Positions 27,750 to 36,458 of a DNA stretch of 64,000 nt are shown here, in pieces. The stretch comes from an uncultured Anaerolineae bacterium (GTDB lineage: Bacteria > Chloroflexota > Anaerolineae > J036 > Brachytrichaceae), in assembly GCA_938028725.1 (NCBI GenBank), contig CALIMH010000004.1:1-64000 (forward strand), given 5' to 3'. Made by a program: the position numbers and the translations under genes. The notes below the pieces were generated by a model. That model was not told the DNA's origin, ran no database searches, and saw nothing but the letters and a program-made list of their open reading frames with translations. Position 1 is the first letter of the stretch. Every line of letters begins with the position of its first letter.

Positions 27750-29309
27750 ATGAGCGCGGAGATGCTGGGCGGGATGTTGTTGCCAGTGGGGGTGTGGCTG
27801 GTGCTTTCCAGCACTGTCCCGCCATCGCAACAGCGTCGCTTGTCGGCCTTTGCGCTTTGCAATGCTGCTGTGACGGCAGGTGCTTTCTACGCTTATGGTT
27901 TCGCACTAGCTTTCGGCGCGATGGGGTTGGTGTTCCCTGACCCGGACTGGCAGCAACTCAACCATGGCATCGCCTTGCGTCTGCCTCCGGATTCGCCAAA
28001 CTTGTGGGTGATTGCAGGGACGCGAGGATTTGGGCTTAGCGAGGTAACCGACCCGGCGGTCTTGCGACTGTTTGTTGGAGCTTTGCCGCTGCCGCTCACA
28101 GCAGCGATCCTGCTCACCGGCTCGTGGCTCCAGGCGCGTTGGTGGGCACACGTTTGGGCTGCGCTGGTGGTGAGTGGGACGGGAGTGCCGCTTGTGCTCG
28201 CCTGGACGTGGGCCGGCGGTTGGCTGGACGCGCTCGGCCGCTTCCGCGTGCTGGGCACAGGCTTTGCTGACCTCGGGCGCTTGACCACGCTCGGTTGCCT
28301 TGTGGGAGCATCGGCAGCGGTGGCGCTGCTGACGGCACCACGGCGTCCGATAGGCGCGCCGGCGCGCCTACCGGAGGCGCATTCCCCGGCGGGTGCGTTC
28401 AGCGGCGCGATGTTGGCGTTGGTTGGCTCAGCTGCGCTCTCGCTGATGCAAGATCCGCAACTTGGCCTCAGCCACTTGATTCACACCTTGCTGGTCGCTG
28501 GTGTTGCAGTCGCGATGGCTACGGCTTATGGGCTGTTTGTTGCGCGCTCCGCTAATGCGTTGGTGGCTGCGCGCGCGCTGTTGGCTGGCCTGTTTGCTGC
28601 TGCATCAGGCGCAGCTTGGCTCCCCACATGGGGGGTGATGCTGCTGGGTGTGCTGTGTGGCTTAGCCGTCACTGTCGGTCACTTCTGGGTGACGGAGGTT
28701 TGGCGGTTGGATGACGCTTTCGGGCTGTTGGCGGGAGTCGCGCTGCCTGCAATGTTGGGAAGTCTGTGGGTCGGCCTGTTTGGCAACAGCGTGCGTGTCA
28801 CAGGCTTGATGATGGCGCCTGCATCGGCCCAGGCAGTTGGTCAGTGGTGGTTGCAGTTGCTGGGCGTTGTGGCAGCTGCAGGGCTTGGTGCGCTGCTCGC
28901 GCTGCCGACGTCGCTTGTGTGGGGTGCTCGTCCGGCAGCGGAGGAGGCGCTGCCGGCGAAGTCGCCGGCGCGCCCCATCGCCGTGGAAGCAACGGATCAA
29001 GCCCTGGCAGAGCGCAATCCGCAGCTGGTCAGTGTGTCTTCGGTTGGCCAAGCTCCGAATGGGCTCGAACCAGGGGGTGTAACTTCAACGGCAGCACCAA
29101 GCCAAACATCGGCCCCGCAGCGCCGGTCGTGGCTCAGCCTGCCTGCAAGATTGCGGTTCGGTTCTGCCAAGGCAGCAAAGCAGCCCTACACCAAGCGACC
29201 GCCGGCACGGCACGTGGCGTATCCGCAGCGAGCTGGGGGACGCCCCCTTCACATTCGCCCAATCACCAATGCCGGCTCATCCGACCAAGACGCCACCGCC
29301 GCGCAGTGA
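27750..29309 (+). CDS. Divergent Amt/Rh-superfamily membrane protein apparently lacking the twin His
   Basis: A 519-residue protein with about eleven hydrophobic helices. The order of features follows ammonium transporters: FALAFGAMG early, GSWLQARWWAHVWAALVVSG where Amt has GAxAER, AWTWAGGWLDALG where Amt has hWxWGxGWL, FADLGRLTTLGCLVGASAAVALLTAPR where Amt has DFAGGxVVHxxAG, ARALLAGLFAAASGA where Amt has NGxLAGLVA, and WRLDDAFGLLAGVALPAMLG where Amt has DDxxGaxxVHGxxGxxG. Both pore His appear replaced (Thr/Leu region and Leu). The soluble C-terminal tail (about 380-519) is rich in Pro, Ala and Arg. Transport of ammonium is therefore doubtful; a sensor or other channel is possible. The family link is my pattern reading. 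Confidence 0.6.
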   Translation: MSAEMLGGMLLPVGVWLVLSSTVPPSQQRRLSAFALCNAAVTAGAFYAYGFALAFGAMGLVFPDPDWQQLNHGIALRLPPDSPNLWVIAGTRGFGLSEVTDPAVLRLFVGALPLPLTAAILLTGSWLQARWWAHVWAALVVSGTGVPLVLAWTWAGGWLDALGRFRVLGTGFADLGRLTTLGCLVGASAAVALLTAPRRPIGAPARLPEAHSPAGAFSGAMLALVGSAALSLMQDPQLGLSHLIHTLLVAGVAVAMATAYGLFVARSANALVAARALLAGLFAAASGAAWLPTWGVMLLGVLCGLAVTVGHFWVTEVWRLDDAFGLLAGVALPAMLGSLWVGLFGNSVRVTGLMMAPASAQAVGQWWLQLLGVVAAAGLGALLALPTSLVWGARPAAEEALPAKSPARPIAVEATDQALAERNPQLVSVSSVGQAPNGLEPGGVTSTAAPSQTSAPQRRSWLSLPARLRFGSAKAAKQPYTKRPPARHVAYPQRAGGRPLHIRPITNAGSSDQDATAAQ

Positions 29310-29313
29310 CGAG

Positions 29314-30063
29314 TCACCAATGTGCAGGCGAGAGGCGGGCGTGCTTGGCGAGCTGATTGAGGGCGGCGCGAAAGTCTTTGGGGTAAGGTGCGAGTATCTC
29401 CAATAGCTTCTCGGTGCGTGGGTGAGGGAATGCCAGCCGCTGAGCGTGTAACGCCAGCCGGCCGATGAGTGGCCGCTCAGGCTCCTCGCCGGCGCGATAG
29501 CTGCGCTTAAGCGACGAAAGCAATAGCGGCGCGCCATCGCCATAAAGTGGGTCGGCGACAATGGGAAGGCCCACCAACGCTGCGTGGACGCGCACCTGGT
29601 GTGTGCGGCCGGTCAAAGGCCGCGCCTCGAGAAGCGCATGACGCTGAAAGCGTTGCAACACACGAAAAGTTGTCAGCGAGGGCTTGCCTGCTTCAGCGTC
29701 CACGATGGTGCGGTGACGACGGTCGCCATCCGGTAGTAGAGGCGCTTCCACTTGGCGCTCTTCCCAGTCCGGCGTGCCGACGACGATGAGGTGGTACACC
29801 TTCTCCACCGCGTGCGTTTCAAAAAGCTGATTCAAGGCGCGGTGAGCGTCGGGGTGGCGCGCAAGCACCACCACCCCGCTTGTGTCGCGGTCCAGCCGAT
29901 GCACTGGCAGCAGGTCACCGTATGACTGGTGCAGCCGCTCCGCCAATGTTGGAGATTCCTCGCGAGTGCCGTCGTGGGTCACTGTGATGCCGGCCGGCTT
30001 GTTCACGGCCAGCACGTCCTCATCGGCGAAGAGCACCGCTATAGAGGGCAGGCCCATGCTCAT
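29314..30063 (-). CDS. RluA-family pseudouridine synthase
   Basis: A 249-residue RNA modification enzyme that turns uridine into pseudouridine in rRNA or tRNA. The catalytic motif is HRLDRDTSGVVVLARHP, with the Asp of HRLDR as nucleophile. VNKPAGITV lies near the start, and TGRTHQVRVHAALVGLPIVADPLYG near residue 150. There is no N-terminal S4 RNA-binding domain, unlike RluD, so the target (RluA-, RluC- or RluD-type) is uncertain. Its start overlaps the plsY stop as ATGA, making it the last gene of the minus-strand operon that begins with the XPB helicase. Confidence 0.9.
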   Translation of the reverse strand: MSMGLPSIAVLFADEDVLAVNKPAGITVTHDGTREESPTLAERLHQSYGDLLPVHRLDRDTSGVVVLARHPDAHRALNQLFETHAVEKVYHLIVVGTPDWEERQVEAPLLPDGDRRHRTIVDAEAGKPSLTTFRVLQRFQRHALLEARPLTGRTHQVRVHAALVGLPIVADPLYGDGAPLLLSSLKRSYRAGEEPERPLIGRLALHAQRLAFPHPRTEKLLEILAPYPKDFRAALNQLAKHARLSPAHW

Positions 30064-30707
30064 GACTGCGTGGCGGAGGCATCGGGTGTGCGCTTAAACC
30101 ATGATACGCGTCGTTCGGTGCCTTGTCGCAGCCGTTGGATGTTGGGGCGTAGCGCGATCATGATAAGCGTCAGCACTCCCCAACCGTAGGCGGCGTAGGA
30201 TGCGGGGCAAGCGCCGAGCAGTGCCCCGATGGAGGAGCCAAAGGCGACGATGGAGCCGGCTAAGATGGAGGCCACTGATGCATATCCCACCACGAACAGG
30301 AAGAACGCGCCCACTGCTAACGCCGGCAGCCCACTCCACGGCCAAAGCGCGATGCTCGTGCCCACCGCGGTAGCGCCACCCGCGCCGCCGCGAAAGCCAA
30401 GGAAGAGCGAAGCGTTGTGCCCCAGCACCACACCGAAGCCGGCCAACGCCTCGGCCCAGCCGGCAGTGTCAGGTGTGAGCTGCCGCACCACCACCACCGC
30501 AACCACGCCCTTCAGCACGTCGAGCACGGCGGTGGCAATCCCAGCAGCGGGCCCTGCTGCGCGGAACACGTTTGTACCGCCTGTGCGGCCGCTGCCCACC
30601 TCGCGCACGTCAATGCCCTTGGTCAGCTTCACGATCAACCAACCAAACGGGATTGAGCCGATCACGTAGCCGATGATGCCGCAAGCAACGCTCAAGATGA
30701 TGCTCAT
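30060..30707 (-). CDS. plsY: Acyl-phosphate glycerol-3-phosphate acyltransferase PlsY
   Basis: A 215-residue membrane acyltransferase that makes lysophosphatidate from acyl phosphate and glycerol-3-phosphate. It has the three PlsY signatures: GSIPFGWLIVKLTKGIDVRE with GSGRTGGTNVFRAAG, FGVVLGHNASLFLGFRGGAGGATAVG, and the late loop. The usual GKG is GGA here (FRGGAGGAT), a small departure. ATG 30707 is preferred; TTG 30725 is an alternative in the same frame. It lies 33 bases after the helicase-associated protein gene. Confidence 0.92.
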   Translation of the reverse strand: MSIILSVACGIIGYVIGSIPFGWLIVKLTKGIDVREVGSGRTGGTNVFRAAGPAAGIATAVLDVLKGVVAVVVVRQLTPDTAGWAEALAGFGVVLGHNASLFLGFRGGAGGATAVGTSIALWPWSGLPALAVGAFFLFVVGYASVASILAGSIVAFGSSIGALLGACPASYAAYGWGVLTLIMIALRPNIQRLRQGTERRVSWFKRTPDASATQS

Positions 30708-30740
30708 TGCGTCTGCGCCTGTCAATTATGCCCCTATCGG

Positions 30741-32486
30741 TCAAGAGCCGATCTCGGCTTGCACGCTGACCGTCGTTTCATCCTCAAGCTCCATGCCGCG
30801 CTCGGCAAGCAAACGCTTGAGCGCTGGCAAGTGGGTGACGTGGACGCTGAGCAACCGCAAATCTGGGTTAATTGCCTGCACCAAAGCTCGCAGTTCCGGA
30901 TCGTTAAGTATTTCGCGCATCACTTGTGGCTGTGCGACCTCAATGACCGCCAGAGCGCGGATGGTTGCTCTGCCGTAGAAACGTGTCCAGTGCTCGATCA
31001 GGTGCTCCGTGGCTTTTGGCAGCGGGCCTTGGTGAATGGTGCGCAAGAACTGACGCACTGCAACGCCGCCTCGCTCCTGTGCTGCTCGCTGGACTGCTGC
31101 GCGATCCAGCCGAAAGATCAGCGCCTCGGCGTCGTTGGTGTGCAGTTGGCCTAACTGCTGAAGCTGCGCCAGCACGTAGAGGTCGGGAAGCGGCGTGATC
31201 AGGCGTGCTTCGCGCGCAGCATAAAAAACGAGATGAGGGCTGGGGCTGTCGCCACTACTGACAAGTTGCCATCCCTCCGCGCGGAGTTTATCTTGAACCG
31301 CTGCTCTCTGAGCCGCCGGCAAGATGAGAAAGCGTTCGCTGAGCGGCTGTGCGTGAAGTGGCGCGAGTGTCGCTAACACCTCGGCGGAGGTGGCAGCGTC
31401 GGCTGTTTGCACCACACACATGGAGGGGCGCAGCACAATGCGCCGATGGGCGGCCTCCCACTCCGTAAGGGTGCGCTTCACGTTGGCCGGAAGCGGCCCC
31501 CCTTGGTGCTTCTCCAGGAGGCGGATGATGTCAGCAGCGCTCCAGCCTTCAGCCTGCGCAGCGTAGAACGACTCGCGCGTGATTTGGTAGCTGAGCGCTG
31601 GATCGCCACCTTGGAAGACCGCGACGCCCTCTAAGTCGGTCAACAGTGACTCATCTGCCGGCGGCATCACCAGGATGGTGAAATTGGGTTGTACGATCAG
31701 CCGCCCAGTCGCTTGGGCTGAAGGATGGAGTGAGTCGAGGCCAACCAGCCAGCGGCCGGCTGAGGTCAAACGCCAGCAGCCCTGTCCTCCTTCCGAAGCT
31801 ACGACGCCCATCCAGTGCAGTGGGCACTCCAAGATGTGCGCCACCAACAATGCGTCTATGCGGGCCAACTGTGGTGAGCGGCGAGGGAGCAACACGCCAC
31901 ACTCGTGGAAGAAGCGCGGGTTGGTGTGTGCTGCGTGTTGCAACAGCACGGTGGGATGGTGTTGGCGTAGCCATCGCAGCACCTCCTGCGCATTGAATGG
32001 CGTTGCGTCCCGCCCCAGCGCAGCTAGCGCTGTTACAACGGCCTGGCGGAAGGGCTGAAGGCTTGGAGCATGTGCGAGATGGTCACTTGTGAACAGCGCT
32101 TGGTTGTGGCCCAGCACGTGCAGCTCGTGCCAAACACGACCCTCCACCCAGGCATCAAACACGCGTCGGATGCGCTGGTGGATTGGCTCTCTGAAAAAAC
32201 CGCTTGGGGTGTGGATGAGGTAGGAGCCGCGGCTGCGCTGAACGCTTAGCTCCTCAATGGCCGTCAGCACATATCGCATGAATAACAAGGGCATCCCCTC
32301 CCCTGCGCGATCATGGGGGAGATGGGGGAGTTGGAGCGCTTGCAAAAGGCGCTTGAGCGCACTCTTGTAGATCAGGCCTTGCTGCGTGAGTGGCACTTGG
32401 CCCACCTCATGCACAAAGCGGGCGTAGCGCGCCAGCATGTGCTGGAAGGCTTCTGCGTTGCCACCGATCAGTGGCGCGGTGCTCAT
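30741..32486 (-). CDS. Helicase-associated protein with two XPB-type accessory modules
   Basis: A 581-residue protein without helicase motifs. Residues about 265-365 (GRLIVQPNFTILVM, ALSYQITRESFYAAQAEGWS, IIRLLEKHQGGPLPANV) match in order the N-terminal domain of the XPB protein encoded upstream (PLIVQSDRSILLEV, VHTYRVSPLSLWNAAAAG, KYPLPDNV). A second copy near the C-terminus has QFLRTIHQGPLPKATEHL, then VMREILNDPELRALVQAINPD and LPALKRLLAERGME, like the XPB segment that precedes its helicase core. This is the Helicase_C_3 pattern also found next to mycobacterial XPB. It may act as a DNA-binding partner of the helicase. Its start overlaps the previous gene (ATGA). Confidence 0.8.
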   Translation of the reverse strand: MSTAPLIGGNAEAFQHMLARYARFVHEVGQVPLTQQGLIYKSALKRLLQALQLPHLPHDRAGEGMPLLFMRYVLTAIEELSVQRSRGSYLIHTPSGFFREPIHQRIRRVFDAWVEGRVWHELHVLGHNQALFTSDHLAHAPSLQPFRQAVVTALAALGRDATPFNAQEVLRWLRQHHPTVLLQHAAHTNPRFFHECGVLLPRRSPQLARIDALLVAHILECPLHWMGVVASEGGQGCWRLTSAGRWLVGLDSLHPSAQATGRLIVQPNFTILVMPPADESLLTDLEGVAVFQGGDPALSYQITRESFYAAQAEGWSAADIIRLLEKHQGGPLPANVKRTLTEWEAAHRRIVLRPSMCVVQTADAATSAEVLATLAPLHAQPLSERFLILPAAQRAAVQDKLRAEGWQLVSSGDSPSPHLVFYAAREARLITPLPDLYVLAQLQQLGQLHTNDAEALIFRLDRAAVQRAAQERGGVAVRQFLRTIHQGPLPKATEHLIEHWTRFYGRATIRALAVIEVAQPQVMREILNDPELRALVQAINPDLRLLSVHVTHLPALKRLLAERGMELEDETTVSVQAEIGS

Positions 32487-34450
32487 GGGGTGTCCTCGCT
32501 CCGCGATCGCGCAGTGTGTTGGACGTGTGGGTGGTAGCCCTTCTGGCGAAGGCGCTTTTGTAGCTCAGCCGCAGCCTGGTCGGTCATCAGGAAAGTGGTG
32601 GGCGATAGCTGCACCAAGATGTAAGGTTGCAATAGCTCCAATGCGAGCAGCTCGCGGGTCACCTGCTCGTCGGCCAGCTCCACGACAGTCAGCGAGGGAT
32701 AGAAGCGCAAGCGTCCTGAGCGGCGCAGGACTTGCTGAATGCGCGCTTGGACCGCTGGCGGCTCGGCAACGCCGCTGGCTTTCAAGGCAGCGCGCAGCTC
32801 GTCCAGCAGGTTGGGTTGCACATCGCGTGCGCGCCCCAAACTGGCAAGGGTAAAGCGGTAGGTGAAGTGCTGCTCGGCGCGTTCTGCTGCCTGTTGGACG
32901 AGCTGGATCAATTGCTGATGGGCGTGCGAGGGCGGAATATGCAAAGTGAAGTCGTCCACCCATCGGGGTGGGGAAGCAGGCTGTGTCTGGTCCTGCTGAA
33001 CGGCTTGGCCCTCTGCATGGCCAAAGGATTGGATGAGGAGGACTCCAACATTGGTGAGGCGAAAGGCGATCAGCTCGCTGGTGGCAGGTTGCACCTGGGC
33101 TTCTACAACGCCCAACCAGCGCAGGGCATCGCGAATGATGCTGGCGACTACTGCGCCAGTGGTGCGTTGCCAATCGGGGCGCGAGTCGGTGGCTGTGCGC
33201 GGCAACTCAAACCACCACTGTTCAGCAGAGGTGAACGTCCAGGCGCACTCAGGGTAGCGCGCGGCCAACTCCTCGGCGAGCGCCGGCCAGTTCACCCACT
33301 TCGCCGCCGGCAAGCCACACAACACGCGCGTGACAAAGCGGCGCAGTGCACACCATTCTGCGGCCATCACGGCGCGCGAGAAGAAGTGAGACGGAGCCAG
33401 GCTGCGCTTGAGTTGAAAGCCGCTTTGGTGTTGAGCGGCTTCTATCTCGGGCGCGTGGTAGATCGTGTGCTGCCATGCGTGAAGGGCGCGCCGGTGCTGT
33501 TCCCACGATGTGCTGCTCAGCCAGCGCTCGATGGCCGGCGCCTCGGGTACTGCGACAAAGCTGCCTGGCGCTTGCTGGATCGGCCGTACCAACTGCAACG
33601 CTGCTGCTAGCTCGAAGTAAAGCTTCACTTGCAGCGGCTGTTGGTGGAGTGTGGCCGCCAACTGGTCCGCCACTGTGTCCGCCAGCATGCCGCTGGGGAC
33701 GACTATGGCCGATTCTCGGCGGTTTCGAAAGCGATCCCATCCCTGCTGGTTGATAGTTTGCACGTCGGTTGATGCAAATTCCCAGCCGTACGGCACCTCA
33801 CGGATGGACGCAGCGCTACCCCTTTGAGCCTCTTGGGCGATCAGCTCGATAGACCGTAGCCTCAGCTCAACAGGCGCGCTCAGCAACGCTTCGAGGAAGG
33901 TACTGAACTCAGCAGGGAAGTCCACAGGAAGTTGCGTCTCAGCGCCGGTAGGCGGATGGTCCACGCTGTGTTGGTCGAACTTTTGCACCGAATAGCCGAA
34001 GTGAGTGATGGACCACTCAAAGCGTGGCGGAGGGGCGAAAAGCTCAGCGCACGTCGCTGGCGAGGGCAGAAGTAGATACGCCTCGCCCAGTTCCTCCAGC
34101 ACCTGCTGCGCACCAACAGCACTCGGCTGAATCAGTTGCAGCCTCTTCCAGGCCTGGGTGAGCGACACTGCCGAGATCGGCAAAAGGGGATCCCGCGCGG
34201 TCAGCAGATGGGTTGCGAAGGCGCGCGCTTCCGGGCTTAGCCCCTCCAGCAAGCTTTCAGGTGATTGTTGAATGCGCTGACCACGTCTCAGCAGTTGTTG
34301 CGCGATTTGCCCAGAGGCCGCAAACGCGCTGTGCGACGGCAGCCAGCCAATCTGCCTGGCATGAGCAAGCAGTTCTTCCAGAGGGGTGCGCAGCGCGTGA
34401 TAGTCGTAGGCGGTTGCCCAGCGCCATCCATTTCTGGGGCCTTGAGACAT
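32483..34450 (-). CDS. Second helicase-associated protein of the XPB operon
   Basis: A 655-residue protein with no Walker motifs. Only its C-terminal 130 residues can be aligned by eye to XPB accessory modules: FTYRFTLASLGRARDVQPNL, then VQARIQQVLRRSGRLRFYPS, VTRELLALELLQPYILVQLS and AAAELQKRLRQKGYHPHV, matching the XPB sequence VRADIYEAIRRYGRIKL...LAEELLRQRTFAPLIRGRVY...RVLTQLGYP in order. The first 500 residues are Trp- and Gln-rich and mostly helical, with winged-helix-like stretches. It starts 9 bases after the XPB stop and overlaps the next gene (ATGA). A role as DNA-binding subunit of an XPB complex is inferred. Confidence 0.75.
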   Translation of the reverse strand: MSQGPRNGWRWATAYDYHALRTPLEELLAHARQIGWLPSHSAFAASGQIAQQLLRRGQRIQQSPESLLEGLSPEARAFATHLLTARDPLLPISAVSLTQAWKRLQLIQPSAVGAQQVLEELGEAYLLLPSPATCAELFAPPPRFEWSITHFGYSVQKFDQHSVDHPPTGAETQLPVDFPAEFSTFLEALLSAPVELRLRSIELIAQEAQRGSAASIREVPYGWEFASTDVQTINQQGWDRFRNRRESAIVVPSGMLADTVADQLAATLHQQPLQVKLYFELAAALQLVRPIQQAPGSFVAVPEAPAIERWLSSTSWEQHRRALHAWQHTIYHAPEIEAAQHQSGFQLKRSLAPSHFFSRAVMAAEWCALRRFVTRVLCGLPAAKWVNWPALAEELAARYPECAWTFTSAEQWWFELPRTATDSRPDWQRTTGAVVASIIRDALRWLGVVEAQVQPATSELIAFRLTNVGVLLIQSFGHAEGQAVQQDQTQPASPPRWVDDFTLHIPPSHAHQQLIQLVQQAAERAEQHFTYRFTLASLGRARDVQPNLLDELRAALKASGVAEPPAVQARIQQVLRRSGRLRFYPSLTVVELADEQVTRELLALELLQPYILVQLSPTTFLMTDQAAAELQKRLRQKGYHPHVQHTARSRSEDTP

Positions 34451-34459
34451 GCTGTGAGC

Positions 34460-36232
34460 CTATTGTAAGTGTCGGGCGTAGGTAGCGATCGCGGCGGGGG
34501 TGAAGCCGGGCAGCTCGTCCTCGTACAGGATGTTGTAGTGGTATCCCTGCTCGGTGAGGAACAACTGACGGCGCGCGGCAAACTCTTGGTCAAGCGTATC
34601 GCGGCTGACCAGGCTGTAAAAGTGCGCAAGCAGGCCGTTGCGCTTAGGCCGCAACACGCGGCCGAGGCGTTGTGCTTCCTCCTGGCGGCTGCCGAACATG
34701 CCGCTCACCTGGATGAGCACGTTGGCATCAGGCAAGTCAATGGAGAAGTTGCCCACCTTGGAGAGCACCAACCGCGTGATCTCACCCTCACGGAATTGCG
34801 CTAGCAGCTTCTCGCGTTGGCCGATCGGCGTCTCGCCCGTGATCAGCGGAGCATGGATGCGTTGCGCGATCGCCTCCAACTGGGGAATAAATTGGCCGAT
34901 GATGAGCACGCTATCAGCTTTGTGTTTCTCCAACAGCAGGCTGAGCACCTCCAGCTTGCGCGGATTGGTGGCAGCGAAGCGATATTTGTGCTCCTCTTCT
35001 GCCACGGCATATTCCATGCGGCTGTCTTCATCCAGTGCGATGCGAATCTCGTGACACTCCGCATTGGCGATCCACCCCTGCCGCTCCAAGTCTTTCCAAG
35101 GCACATCGTAACGCTTAGGCCCGATCAGTGAGAACACGTCCTCCTCGAGGCCGTCCTCGCGCACAAGCGTAGCGGTCAAGCCAAGACGTCGGCGCGCTTG
35201 GATTTCAGCGGTCATGCGGAAGACCGGCGCCGGCAGCAAGTGCACCTCGTCGTAGATGATCAGCCCCCAGTTCATGCTGTTGAACAGCGCCATGTGCGGA
35301 TACTCCTCCAAACTGGGCAGTGCGCGACGCGCGATGGTGGAGGCCTCGCCCTTGCGCCGGCGTGGGCGATGGGTTAACACCTGGTAAGTGCAGATGGTGA
35401 CCGGCCGAATCTGCTTCTTCAAGCCGCTGTACTCGCCGATTTGGTCCTCGGTGAGCGTTGTCTTGTCGAGCATCTCGCGGATCCACTGGCGCACTGCGAC
35501 GGTGTTGGGTGTGAGAATCAAGGTGGCGCACTGGGCCTTGGCCATCGCTGCCAAGCCAACGATGGTTTTGCCGGCGCCACACGGCAGCACAATCACGCCA
35601 CTACCGCCGGCAGCGCTACCTTGCGCCCAGAAAACCTCTGCGGCCTCCTGCTGATAGTGCCGCAGGACAAACGGCTCGCCGCTCAGCGTCACTTCGCGGA
35701 GCTGAATTGACAGATGTGTGCCCTCAACGTAGCCGGCCAAATCCTCCGCCGGATAACCGAGTTGGGTGAGCACCCGCTTGACGTGACCGCGCTGAGCCGG
35801 GTCTATTTCAAACTGGTTTGGATACACTCGCCCGCGAATCAAAGGCGCGAAGGTGCGCTGGCGCAACAACTCTTCGGCCAGAGCGACGTCGTCAGTCACG
35901 ACCAACATGCGCCCGCCCTCCATCACCAGCTTGATGCGCCCGTAACGGCGAATCGCCTCATAGATGTCGGCGCGGACGTTATCTGGCAACGGGTATTTGG
36001 AGAAGCGCTCCAAATCGCGGATGACCTCGTCTGCCCCTAGCCCAGCAGCTGCCGCGTTCCACAGCGAGAGTGGCGAAACGCGGTACGTATGCACATACTC
36101 CGGGCTCTTCTCCAGCTCGGCAAAACGCACCAACGCATCGCGCGCCTCGGCGTAAAGGGGGTTGTCCACCTCCAGCAAAATGCTGCGATCACTCTGGACG
36201 ATGAGTGGGTTCTCCGGCCTGTATCCCTTCAT
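34460..36232 (-). CDS. xpb: XPB-type DNA helicase (bacterial ERCC3)
   Basis: A 590-residue superfamily 2 DNA helicase or translocase. ATG 36232 gives MKGYRPENPLIVQSDRSILL, which matches where bacterial XPB proteins begin. An N-terminal domain and a damage-recognition-like segment (to about residue 190) precede helicase domain 1, which has LRHYQQEAA, VIVLPCGAGKTIVG (Walker A), IIYDEVHLLPAPVFRMTAEI (DEVH box) and GLTATLVREDG. Domain 2 ends in VSGMFGSRQEEAQRLGRVLR. In eukaryotes XPB opens DNA in repair and transcription; bacterial forms unwind 3'-5' in vitro. A TTTAAT box 10 bases before the ATG may start a short-leader mRNA for the five-gene operon. The Bax1 nuclease gene found beside archaeal XPB is absent. 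Confidence 0.93.
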   Translation of the reverse strand: MKGYRPENPLIVQSDRSILLEVDNPLYAEARDALVRFAELEKSPEYVHTYRVSPLSLWNAAAAGLGADEVIRDLERFSKYPLPDNVRADIYEAIRRYGRIKLVMEGGRMLVVTDDVALAEELLRQRTFAPLIRGRVYPNQFEIDPAQRGHVKRVLTQLGYPAEDLAGYVEGTHLSIQLREVTLSGEPFVLRHYQQEAAEVFWAQGSAAGGSGVIVLPCGAGKTIVGLAAMAKAQCATLILTPNTVAVRQWIREMLDKTTLTEDQIGEYSGLKKQIRPVTICTYQVLTHRPRRRKGEASTIARRALPSLEEYPHMALFNSMNWGLIIYDEVHLLPAPVFRMTAEIQARRRLGLTATLVREDGLEEDVFSLIGPKRYDVPWKDLERQGWIANAECHEIRIALDEDSRMEYAVAEEEHKYRFAATNPRKLEVLSLLLEKHKADSVLIIGQFIPQLEAIAQRIHAPLITGETPIGQREKLLAQFREGEITRLVLSKVGNFSIDLPDANVLIQVSGMFGSRQEEAQRLGRVLRPKRNGLLAHFYSLVSRDTLDQEFAARRQLFLTEQGYHYNILYEDELPGFTPAAIATYARHLQ

Positions 36233-36458
36233 CCGAAAGCGGATTAAAGCATGGACGTGTGAGAGGAGACCTACGTGGCGTCGCGTGGAGTAAAGCTGGT
36301 TGTAAAATTGGTTAGGCGGCAAATTATCCTGTTAGCTGCTGATGGGCAGAGGCTGTGGAAGAGGCAGCGTAGCACCGAACACAGCCTGGGGCTGTCTTGG
36401 CGGATGCACAAGCGCCTCTCGACCCAGGCAGCATCCGCTAGCTTGCTTAGCTACCTGT
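36233..36458. other. 226-base divergent spacer between xpb and the PHP-AlbA_2 gene
   Basis: TTTAAT on the minus strand (36248-36243) lies 10 bases before the xpb start. On the plus strand TTGTAA (36300-36305) and TATCCT (36325-36330) are 19 bases apart, a weak promoter. The downstream frame is open from 36342, so a longer PHP protein start cannot be excluded, but its sequence there is Cys/Gly/Arg-rich and not protein-like. Confidence 0.4.
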
